NCBI RefSeq assembly: GCF_008087625.1
Contig: NZ_CP042997.1
Location: forward strand, 1,426,001 to 1,490,000
Direction of reading: 5' to 3'
DNA length: 64,000 nt
Origin: Aquisphaera giovannonii
Lineage (GTDB): Bacteria; Planctomycetota; Planctomycetia; Isosphaerales; Isosphaeraceae
In this document: piece after piece, positions 53,236 through 62,423 of the stretch
Layout of the letters: each line of letters opens with the position of its first letter
How positions within the stretch are numbered: position 1 is the stretch's first letter
Notes under the pieces: model-generated
The model's database searches: none
Told to the model about the DNA's origin: nothing
What the model saw: the letters and a program-made list of their open reading frames with translations, nothing else
Translations under genes and position numbers: made by a program

Positions 53236-53295
53236 TGCCAAGACGAGACTCGGGGCGTTCGTGACTCCGGGCCACCGGGCTCCCGCGACTTGTCC

Positions 53296-55719
53296 TCAAT
53301 CCACCTGGATCTTCGCCCCCTCCTTCCGCGCCGCGTCGAGGAACTTCTGGCCGTCGAAGATGTCCGGAGGGAATCTCTCCGGGTCCATCGGCGTGATGAC
53401 GACGCGGCGGGTCCTGGTGGAGTCCGCCTGCTGCTCGGCCTCGGGCTTGCCCGAGGCATCGAACCGGTCCAGGTGGTGGAGCTGCGTCCATTCCGAGGCG
53501 TACCAGATTCCCCCGGGGAGCTGGGCCCAGCGGACGGCCTTCGAATCGGTCCGGAACCTCATCCGGGCGCCATCGAGGCCCGACCACTCGACCTTCCGAG
53601 CGACGGCGTAGCCGTGCTCCGGATCCGCCTCATAGAGCCTGCGGATCTGGGGATATTCCACCTTGATCGTCACCCGCCCCTGCGGCGTGCCGGGCTCGGC
53701 CGGGACGACCTCGATGTTCCGGCGGTTGTCGAACGCATATCCCCAGGTCTCCTGGATCGGCTTCGGGAGGGAGTCGAATGAATCGCCCCGGAGGACGTGG
53801 ACCCGGACCTGATTCCGCTTGCCCGTCCCGTCCACCAGCCGCGTCAGGTCGTACTGCGTCTTGCCGTCGTTGAGATGGACGTTCACCGACTTGTCGATCG
53901 GCAGCCATGCGGCCAGCGCGTCGGCCGGGAGGTCCCTGCCCGGGCGGGTCCGCAGGGCTCGCGGGATTTCGACCTTGGACGAAGCCTGATGGTCCGCGAA
54001 GAAGGACCGAGGGGGCCCGACGTCGTAGATCCTCGGGCTGTCGTGGCCGCGGGCGTTCGCGGCACTCGCCTCGAGGTAGCCCTCCGGGGCCGACCAGTAC
54101 GTCAGTTGCAGGCCGTAATTCCCGTCATCGACGATGCGGAGCGATCGGGGGAGGCGTTCGATGCACTCCGCGGCGCCCTCGAAGGCCTGCTGAAGCGTCG
54201 GCGGAAGCTTGACCTTGTTGAGCGTCTCCTCATCCACGATCGGCGTCCCCGCCGGCACGCCCACGGCGTAGATATCGGCCGGGCCGGTCCCGCCGTAGGC
54301 GATGGTCGTCGTCCGGTACTCGCGCTTGTATCGACTCTGCTCGCCGAGCTGGAGGATCTCCCGCCGCCGGACCGGCCGGCCCGTCTCGAGGTCGTACCAC
54401 GTCTGCTCGGCCAGCCTCAATTTGCCGAGCGAGTCGGGCCGGGACATGTCGATGCGGAGGCAGCGGCGCCCGTCGAGGTCCGCGACCTCGGCGTCGGACG
54501 CGAAGTTCCCGCCCACGATCCGACGCCCCTCGGGGGCCGTCCGCCGGCGGATCTCGGCCGGATCGAGGGGCCTGACGCCGGCGCGGTCGAGGGCGTAGCC
54601 GACGTCGCGGCTCCCGTCGGGATTGACCCCGACTGGTTCCGGCCGCCGCACGATCGGCTCGCCGCGCTGGTAGAACAGCTCGGTCCCCGATGCCGGGTCG
54701 TGGACGCCGGCATACTCGTCGGACTTCCAGAGGTTCCGCCCGTCTTCCAGCCGTACCCACGACTCGAAACCGGTGTCGGACGTCATGTGCGCCCACTTCG
54801 GAGGGGCGGGCGCTGTGGCCTTCGCGGGCGGCGGCTGGGCCGGCCTGGGGGCCTGGGCCTGCGGCCCCGCTCCCGCGATCCCATTCCAGATGAGCCCGGC
54901 GCCGGCGAGGGCCAGCAGCACCGGCACGGCGATCTTCAGTCTGGACAGCACCATCATCCGCAGGACCTCCCCCGCCAGGTTCAGGACTCCGGCCGGCACC
55001 GTCCCCGCGGCGCCGCCCGCCGCGAACAGACTCGCCGCCCAGGCCGTCGCGCCGATCAGACCGGCCGGCAGGCTAGCCGACTCGGCCTCCCGGACCAGGG
55101 ACGCCGCCAGCGAGGCCGCCGAGAGCGTGACGCCGCGCCGGGTGAGGCGGCTCGCCAGCATCGCCCGGCCCCTCGACAGCCGACTCGAGACCGTGCCGGG
55201 CGGGCATCCGAGCTGGCTCGCCGCGTCCTTCTGCGTCCTGCCCTCCAGGTCGCAGAGGACGACGGGCATCCGGAATCGCTCGGGCAGGCGGCCTAGCTCC
55301 TCGTCCAGGATCGCCAGCAGGTCGTCCCGGTCCCGGTCCCTCGCGGCCTCGGGCTCGGGCATCTCCGCCACCGGCCGCTCCCTCGCCCGCCGCCTGGAAG
55401 CCATCGCCCTGGCCCTCACGGCCGTCTTGTGCGCCACGGCGTAGAGCCAGCCGGCCAGCCTCTCGCGACGGGCGATCGAGCCGGCCTTCCGGGCGAGCAC
55501 GAGGAACGTGGCCTGGAACGCGTCCTCCGCATCATGGGGATCTCGCAGGATCCGCCGGCAGACGCCCCAGACCATCGGCCCGTGGCGCACGACGATCGCC
55601 CCGAACGCCGACTCGTCGCGGGTCGCGGCGAACTGCGCGAGGAGATGGCGGTCTGGAAGTCCGCCGGACGCCCCCGTCGCGAACAGAGCCTCGAGATCCC
55701 GACCGGGAGCCTTCATCAT
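53296..55719 (-). CDS. ECF sigma factor fused to a transmembrane segment and extracytoplasmic domain
   Basis: An 807-residue protein from ATG 55719. Residues about 24-100 are sigma region 2 (HLLAQFAATRDESAFGAIVV, DPHDAEDAFQATFLVLARKA), and about 130-192 sigma region 4 (LPERFRMPVVLCDLEGRTQK, GCPPGTVSSRLSRGRAMLAS). A linker (about 193-260) leads to one transmembrane helix at 262-281 (LKIAVPVLLALAGAGLIWNG). Some 525 residues follow, predicted outside the cytoplasm, with no recognised domain (WYDLETGRPVRRREILQLGE, VHVLRGDSFDSLPKPIQETW). Planctomycete ECF sigma factors with C-terminal extensions are known. No separate anti-sigma gene lies beside it, so sensing may be intramolecular. Confidence 0.85.
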   Translation of the reverse strand: MMKAPGRDLEALFATGASGGLPDRHLLAQFAATRDESAFGAIVVRHGPMVWGVCRRILRDPHDAEDAFQATFLVLARKAGSIARRERLAGWLYAVAHKTAVRARAMASRRRARERPVAEMPEPEAARDRDRDDLLAILDEELGRLPERFRMPVVLCDLEGRTQKDAASQLGCPPGTVSSRLSRGRAMLASRLTRRGVTLSAASLAASLVREAESASLPAGLIGATAWAASLFAAGGAAGTVPAGVLNLAGEVLRMMVLSRLKIAVPVLLALAGAGLIWNGIAGAGPQAQAPRPAQPPPAKATAPAPPKWAHMTSDTGFESWVRLEDGRNLWKSDEYAGVHDPASGTELFYQRGEPIVRRPEPVGVNPDGSRDVGYALDRAGVRPLDPAEIRRRTAPEGRRIVGGNFASDAEVADLDGRRCLRIDMSRPDSLGKLRLAEQTWYDLETGRPVRRREILQLGEQSRYKREYRTTTIAYGGTGPADIYAVGVPAGTPIVDEETLNKVKLPPTLQQAFEGAAECIERLPRSLRIVDDGNYGLQLTYWSAPEGYLEASAANARGHDSPRIYDVGPPRSFFADHQASSKVEIPRALRTRPGRDLPADALAAWLPIDKSVNVHLNDGKTQYDLTRLVDGTGKRNQVRVHVLRGDSFDSLPKPIQETWGYAFDNRRNIEVVPAEPGTPQGRVTIKVEYPQIRRLYEADPEHGYAVARKVEWSGLDGARMRFRTDSKAVRWAQLPGGIWYASEWTQLHHLDRFDASGKPEAEQQADSTRTRRVVITPMDPERFPPDIFDGQKFLDAARKEGAKIQVD

Positions 55720-56106
55720 CTCGGTTCCCCCGCCACCGCCCTGAGCCGTCGCCGCCTGACCGTGAACTACCGCCCGGCGCCGGATTCATCCAGGTATTTC
55801 CAAAAAGGCGGACGGGCGATTGGAGGAATTCGCGCCAAGATCGTATTCCCGATGACGAACACCCCGGGGGCCTCCGTCGTCTAAGCTGTCGGATGCGGCC
55901 GTCGGCCCGTCCGCTTGCGGGCCGGCGGGGCGGGCGGTAAGTTTGACGACCTTAGGACTCGGAACGGGGCGGCCGCGAGGCGCCCGGGGCGGGCTCTGAC
56001 TTTTGTCCGAAAATCTCTGGCCAGCGTTCGGCCGATAGCCGACAATGGCCCGCTCGGGGCGGGCCCGCGGCGCCTGGATTCCGCGGGGCGAACACGGGGG
56101 CGAGAC
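55720..56106. other. Divergent promoter region
   Basis: Lies between the sigma-factor gene (minus) and moxR (plus). TTTTTGGAAAT on the minus strand near 55795-55806 and TTTGACG (55942-55948) on the plus strand are possible promoter elements, neither with a well-placed partner. No gene seen. Confidence 0.35.
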
Positions 56107-57135
<1,029 letters not shown>

Positions 57136-57224
57136 CCCCGTCGCCGCGGCCGGATCGCGGGCGGCGTGACCTCCCCACGCCTCGCGCCTCAACCCCCCCC
57201 CGTCCCCCGAGGCCAGCACCGGAC

Positions 57225-58136
57225 ATGTTCCCCGAACGCCGCCAGCGGAGCTTCCTGGACACGCGGGTGCTCTCGCGCCTCTCGGGCTTCCCGCTGTTCG
57301 CCCGGACTCCCATGCTGGGCTCGGTCTCCGGGCGGCACCCGAGCCCCCACCGCGGCTCGAGCGTCGAGTTCGCGGAGTACCGCAAGTACGTCCCCGGGGA
57401 CGACCTCCGGCGCCTCGACTGGCGGGCCTACGGGCGGTCCGACCGGTTCTACGTCAAGGAGTTCGAGGCCGACACCAACCTCCGCTGCTGCCTCGTCCTG
57501 GACACGAGCGGCTCCATGGGCTACGGCTCGAAGGAGGTCACCAAGATCGAGTACGCCCGCCGCCTCGCCGGGGGCATCGCCCACCTGGCCATCCAGCAGG
57601 GGGACGCCGCGGGCGTCGCGTGCGTGGCCGGCGGGATCGTCCGCAACCTGCCGCCCAGGCGCAATCCGGCCCACCTGTCCTCGCTCTACGACGTCCTCGA
57701 GCAGGCCCAGCCGAAGGGGGAGACGCGGATCGACGAGGTGCTCCACGAGCTGGCGGAGACCGTCCGCCAGCGGGCGTTCGTCGTGATCCTGTCCGACCTG
57801 TTCATCGAGCCCCGCCGGCTGGCCGGGGGCTTCCAGCACCTGAGGTTCCGCCGGCACGACGTCGCGGTCTTCCACCTGCTGGACCCGAAGGAGCTGAGCT
57901 TCGACTTCCGCCGGCCCACCCGGTTCCTCGACATGGAAGGCGGCCCCGCCCTCTTCGCCGACCCCAGCGAGATCGCCGAGCGGTACCGGAAGGCCATCGG
58001 CGGGTACCTCGACGACCTCAAGCAGGTCATGCTGGAGTCGGCCGTGGACTACCACCGCGTCGGCATCGACGAGGACTACGAGCAGACCCTGATGCGATTC
58101 CTGATCGGCCGGGCCCGGGGGAAGGGCGCCCGATGA
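57225..58136 (+). CDS. DUF58 protein with VWA-like fold
   Basis: A 303-residue protein from ATG 57225. The DUF58 hallmark GSSVEFAEYRKYVPGDDLRR and LDWRAYGRSDRFYVKEFE is followed by a MIDAS-type metal site VLDTSGSMGYG (about 95-105). No membrane segment, unlike many DUF58 proteins. Works with the adjacent MoxR, probably as a client or adaptor. Its stop overlaps the next start (ATGA). Confidence 0.92.
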   Translation: MFPERRQRSFLDTRVLSRLSGFPLFARTPMLGSVSGRHPSPHRGSSVEFAEYRKYVPGDDLRRLDWRAYGRSDRFYVKEFEADTNLRCCLVLDTSGSMGYGSKEVTKIEYARRLAGGIAHLAIQQGDAAGVACVAGGIVRNLPPRRNPAHLSSLYDVLEQAQPKGETRIDEVLHELAETVRQRAFVVILSDLFIEPRRLAGGFQHLRFRRHDVAVFHLLDPKELSFDFRRPTRFLDMEGGPALFADPSEIAERYRKAIGGYLDDLKQVMLESAVDYHRVGIDEDYEQTLMRFLIGRARGKGAR

Positions 58137-60169
58137 GCTTCCTCCAGCCGATGTTCCTGGCCGCGATGCCCCTGGTCGCCCTGCCGATCATCATCCACCT
58201 GATCAACCAGCGGCGGTACCAGACCGTGCGCTGGGGGGCGATGATGTTCCTCCTGGCGGCGAACCGCATGTCGCGCGGGTTCGCCCGGATCCGCCAGTGG
58301 CTGATCATGGCCTTCCGGATGGCGGCGATCGCCGGCCTGGTCGTCGCGATCAGCCGGCCGCTCGCCGGGGGCTGGCTGGGCATGGCCGCCGGCACCAGGC
58401 CGGACACGACGATCGTCCTGCTGGACCGCTCGCCCAGCATGCAGCAGACCGAGGAGGGGGGCGGCGGCTCCAAGCTGGAGACCGGCCGCCGGCAGCTCGT
58501 CCGGACGATGGAGACCCTGGGCTCCGGCCACTGGATGCTCGTCGAGAGCGCGACCAACGCGCCCCGCGAGCTGGAGACGCCGGAGGCCCTGGTCGCCACC
58601 CCGAGCGCCGGGCCGGTCAGCGCCTCGTCGGACGTGCCGGCCATGCTCCTGGCCGCGCGGGACTACATCCGGGCGAACAAGGTGGGCCGGACCGAGGTCT
58701 GGATCTGCTCCGACCTGCGGGCCAACGACTGGGACCCGGAGGGCGGCCGCTGGTCGTCGCTCCGCGAGGCGTTCCTGGAGATGTCGCAGTCCGTCCGCTT
58801 CCACGTCCTGGCCTATCCCCGGCCGGCCGCCGAGAACCTCGCCGTGCGGGTCACGGGCGTCCGCCGCCAGCCGTCCGGCGCCGGGGCGGAGCTGCTCGTC
58901 TCCCTGAGCATCCGCCGCGAGGGGGCCGACGCGAAGGCCGACGAGGCGGCCACCTCCTCGGGCGACTCGGGGAGGCGGTCGATCCCCGTGCAGGTCGAGA
59001 TCGACGGCGCGCGGTCGGAGCTCACGGTCGAGATGACGGGCCCGACGTTCGAGCTGAAGGACCACAAGATCCCGCTCGAGCGGACGCACGTGAAGGGCTG
59101 GGGCCGGGTCTCGATCCCCGCCGACGCGAACCCGGCGGACAACGACGACTGGTTCGTCTTCGACGAGCCGGCGCCGCGGCACGCGGTGGTCGTGGCGGAG
59201 GACCCGCAGGCGGCCCGCCCGCTCCAGCTCGCCGCGTCGATCCCGCCGGCCCCGCAGGTGAAGTGCTCGGCCGAGGTCGTCGCCCCGGACAAGCTGGCGG
59301 GCGTGGAGTGGGAGAAGGTCTCGGTCCTGCTCTGGCAGGCCCCGCTGCCTACCGCGGACGCGGCCAAGGCGGTGCAGGCGTACGTGGACCGCGGCGGCCA
59401 GGTCCTGTTCTTCCCGCCCCGCAACCCCGGCCCCGAGGAGTTCCGCGGCGTCCGCTGGACGGCCTGGGAGCAGCCCGGCAAGGAGGCGTCGGTCGCCACC
59501 TGGCGGGGCGACCAGGACGTGCTCTCGCAGACCCAGAGCGGCGGCCCGCTGCCGGTCGGCCAGCTCCAGGTCCGCCGGCACTGCGGCCTGGCGGGCGAGT
59601 CCACCGCGCTGGCGAGCCTGGCCGGCGGGGCCCCCCTGCTCTCCCGCGTCTCGACGGACTCCGGCGGCGTCTACCTCTGCGGCACGACGCCGGCCCCGGG
59701 CGACTCCTCGATGGCCACCAACGGCGTGGTCCTCTACGTCATGGTCCAGCGGCTCTCCGAGGCCGGGGCGAAGGTCCTGGGCTCGACCCGCGAGCTCGTC
59801 GCCGGCCCCGCATCGGGCGAGGACCCCTCGACCTGGAAACGCCTCGCGGGCGCCGACGAGGGCCTCTCCACGGACGCGGCGCTCCACCGGGGCATCTACC
59901 GGGCGGGCGACCGGCTGATCGCCGTGACGCGATCCCCCGCGGAGGACCTCGCCCCGGTCGTCGCCGACGACCGCCTCGCCGGCCTCTTCCGGGGCCTGGA
60001 TTACTCCCGGGTCGACGACCGCGCCGGCAACGTCGGCTCCCTCATCCAGGAGACCTGGCGGCTCTTCCTCGTCGGCATGATGGTGGCCATGGTGGTCGAG
60101 GCCGCGCTCTGCATGCCCCGCCCGCGGCCCTCGCCGGCCGTCGCGATGGTTGGAGGTGCCGCGTCATGA
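58133..60169 (+). CDS. BatA-type membrane protein with VWA domain
   Basis: A 678-residue protein from ATG 58133. N-terminal BatA/aerotolerance region with two helices: FLAAMPLVALPIIIHLINQR, the motif RRYQTVRWGAMMFL, and a second helix near MAFRMAAIAGLVVAISRPLA. A VWA domain (about 85-250) has MIDAS residues in LLDRSPSMQQT. A large region with CARDB-like linkers and a glutamine amidotransferase-like part follows. One final helix (about 630-655, LFLVGMMVAMVVEAALCM). Third gene of the MoxR operon; overlaps both neighbours by 4 nt. Confidence 0.88.
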   Translation: MSFLQPMFLAAMPLVALPIIIHLINQRRYQTVRWGAMMFLLAANRMSRGFARIRQWLIMAFRMAAIAGLVVAISRPLAGGWLGMAAGTRPDTTIVLLDRSPSMQQTEEGGGGSKLETGRRQLVRTMETLGSGHWMLVESATNAPRELETPEALVATPSAGPVSASSDVPAMLLAARDYIRANKVGRTEVWICSDLRANDWDPEGGRWSSLREAFLEMSQSVRFHVLAYPRPAAENLAVRVTGVRRQPSGAGAELLVSLSIRREGADAKADEAATSSGDSGRRSIPVQVEIDGARSELTVEMTGPTFELKDHKIPLERTHVKGWGRVSIPADANPADNDDWFVFDEPAPRHAVVVAEDPQAARPLQLAASIPPAPQVKCSAEVVAPDKLAGVEWEKVSVLLWQAPLPTADAAKAVQAYVDRGGQVLFFPPRNPGPEEFRGVRWTAWEQPGKEASVATWRGDQDVLSQTQSGGPLPVGQLQVRRHCGLAGESTALASLAGGAPLLSRVSTDSGGVYLCGTTPAPGDSSMATNGVVLYVMVQRLSEAGAKVLGSTRELVAGPASGEDPSTWKRLAGADEGLSTDAALHRGIYRAGDRLIAVTRSPAEDLAPVVADDRLAGLFRGLDYSRVDDRAGNVGSLIQETWRLFLVGMMVAMVVEAALCMPRPRPSPAVAMVGGAAS

Positions 60170-62370
60170 AGATGGACGTGGTCCGCTCGCTGACGTTCCT
60201 GTGGACCCCCTGGTCGCTCGGGATCTCGATCGCCCTGGTGCTGATCACGGCCGGGTTCTGCCTCGTCGCCTGGCGACGATCCGGCTACCACCGCGGCATG
60301 GGCCTGCTCGAGCTGCTCCGCCTGGCGCTGGTGACGCTCGCGGCGATCATGCTCAACCAGCCGGAATGGGTGGAGGAGTACCGCCCCGAGGAGCGGCCGA
60401 CGGTGGCCGTCCTCTGGGACGACTCGCCGAGCATGGACACCCGCGACGTCATAACCAGGGGCAAGCCGCCGGGCTCCGCGGAGACCCGCCGCGAGGCGAT
60501 CGCCCCCTTCACCAAGGACCCGGCGTGGGCGAAGGTCCGCGGGCGGATGAACGTGGTGATCCAGCCGTTCTCCACCGCGAGGGCCGGGCACGGCACCGAC
60601 CTGCACGAGGCCCTGGCCGGGGCGCTAGAGAAGGTCCAGAACCTCCGCGGCATCGTCCTGGCGAGCGACGGCGACTGGAACGAGGGGCCGCCCCCGGTGC
60701 AGGCCGCGGCGCGGCTCCGCGTGAAGGACGTCCCGGTCTTCGCCGTCCCCGCCGGCAGCCCGACGCGGCTCCCGGACGTGGAGCTGCTCAGCCTGGACGC
60801 CCCCACCTTCGGCGTCGCCGGCAAGTCCGTCCGGATCCCGTTCACGATCGAGAGCTCCCTGCCGCGCGAGTACGTCGCCACGGTCACGCTCCGCACCTCC
60901 GAGGGCGAGACGCTCACCAAGGAGGTCGCGATCGCCCCGATGACCCGGACGGCCGACTGGATCCTCTGGAGGCCGAAGGCCACCGGCAACGTCACGCTCA
61001 CCGTGGAGATCCCGCGCCACGGCGAGGAGATCCTGGCCGACAACAACACGATGACCGCCCCGATCGCCATCCGCGAGGAGAAGCTGCGGGTGCTCGTGGT
61101 GGAGTCGGTCCCGCGGTGGGAGTATCGCTACCTCCGCAACGCCCTCTCGCGCGATCCCGGCGTGGAGGTGTCGTGCCTGCTCTTCCACCCGGGCCTCAGC
61201 AAGGTGGGCGGCGGCAACAAGGACTACATCAAGCAGTTCCCCGCGGGGCTCGACGAGCTGTCGAAGTACGACGTCGTCTTCCTGGGCGACGTGGGCGTGG
61301 GCGACGGCCAGCTCACCGCGGAGCAGTGCCGCCTGCTCAAGGGGCTGGTGGAATACCAGGCGAGCGGCCTGGTCTTCATGCCCGGCATCCTGGGCCGCGA
61401 GTTCTCGCTCATGGACACCGAGCTGGCGGACCTCTGCCCGGTGACGATGGACGCGGCGCAGCCGTCGGGCTGGGGCTCGCGCACGCCCAACCACTTCGAG
61501 CTGACGGAGACCGGCCGCGCCAGCCTGCTGACGAAGCTGGCCGACACGACCGACGACAACGCCGAGGTCTGGGAGGCCCTGCCCGGCTTCCAGTGGTACG
61601 CCCCGGTGCTCAAGGCGAAGGCCGGCAGCGAGGTCCTCGCCGTCCACAAGGACGCCTCCAACGAGTTCGGCCGCCTGCCCCTGCTGGCCACGCGGACCTT
61701 CGGCGCCGGCAAGGTCCTGTTCATGGGGACCGACGGGGCCTGGCGGTGGCGGAAGGGGGTGGAGGACAAGTACCACTACCGCTTCTGGGGCCAGGTCGTC
61801 CGCTGGATGGCCTACCAGCGGAACATGGCCAAGGGCGAGACCATGCGGCTGTACTACGCCCCCGACCAGCCGAAGATGCACCAGACCCTGGCGCTGCACG
61901 CCAACGTCATGGACCGCGGCGGCGAGCCGCTCCACGGCGGCGACGTCTCGGCGCTGATCACCGCGCCCTCGGGCAAGTCGGAGCGGGTGCGGTTCACGTC
62001 GGCCGGGGACGAGTGGGGCGTCTTCGCCGGCCGGTTCACGGCCGCGGAGCCCGGCAAGCACGAGGTCGTCCTGACCTGCAAGGAGACCGGATCCAGGCTG
62101 GAGACGTCCTTCTTCGTCCAGGGCGTCGCGGCCGAGCGCCTGGGCCGCCCGGCCCGGCCGGAGGTCCTCGACGAGATCGCGCGGGTGACCCGCGGCAAGG
62201 TGATCGAGCCGGGCAACCTCGACGAGGCCGTCCGGTCGATCGCGGAGCTGCCGGAGCCGCCCCCGTCGGTCCGCCGGATCCAGCTGTGGAGCCACCCGGT
62301 CTTGGCCGCCGCCATCGTCCTCCTGCTCGGCGTATTCTGGGTGGGACGGAAGGTCATCGGTCTTGTATGA
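60166..62370 (+). CDS. Membrane protein with VWA and glutamine amidotransferase-like domains
   Basis: A 734-residue protein from ATG 60166, with TGGAGGTG (60150-60157) upstream. Two N-terminal helices (about 15-35 and 45-63), then a VWA-like domain with MIDAS-type VLWDDSPSMDTRD and VLASDGDWNEGPPP. A class I glutamine amidotransferase-like Rossmann region (about 300-500, VLVVESVPRWEYRYLRNALS, VVFLGDVGVGDGQL) follows. A C-terminal helix (about 708-728, PVLAAAIVLLLGVFWVGRKV) anchors the end. It pairs with the previous BatA-like protein in many planctomycete genomes. Confidence 0.88.
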   Translation: MKMDVVRSLTFLWTPWSLGISIALVLITAGFCLVAWRRSGYHRGMGLLELLRLALVTLAAIMLNQPEWVEEYRPEERPTVAVLWDDSPSMDTRDVITRGKPPGSAETRREAIAPFTKDPAWAKVRGRMNVVIQPFSTARAGHGTDLHEALAGALEKVQNLRGIVLASDGDWNEGPPPVQAAARLRVKDVPVFAVPAGSPTRLPDVELLSLDAPTFGVAGKSVRIPFTIESSLPREYVATVTLRTSEGETLTKEVAIAPMTRTADWILWRPKATGNVTLTVEIPRHGEEILADNNTMTAPIAIREEKLRVLVVESVPRWEYRYLRNALSRDPGVEVSCLLFHPGLSKVGGGNKDYIKQFPAGLDELSKYDVVFLGDVGVGDGQLTAEQCRLLKGLVEYQASGLVFMPGILGREFSLMDTELADLCPVTMDAAQPSGWGSRTPNHFELTETGRASLLTKLADTTDDNAEVWEALPGFQWYAPVLKAKAGSEVLAVHKDASNEFGRLPLLATRTFGAGKVLFMGTDGAWRWRKGVEDKYHYRFWGQVVRWMAYQRNMAKGETMRLYYAPDQPKMHQTLALHANVMDRGGEPLHGGDVSALITAPSGKSERVRFTSAGDEWGVFAGRFTAAEPGKHEVVLTCKETGSRLETSFFVQGVAAERLGRPARPEVLDEIARVTRGKVIEPGNLDEAVRSIAELPEPPPSVRRIQLWSHPVLAAAIVLLLGVFWVGRKVIGLV

Positions 62371-62423
62371 TAGCGTCGTAAAGGGCCCTTACCCGTCCTC
62401 CCATCGATTCGCGAGGGGTCGCC

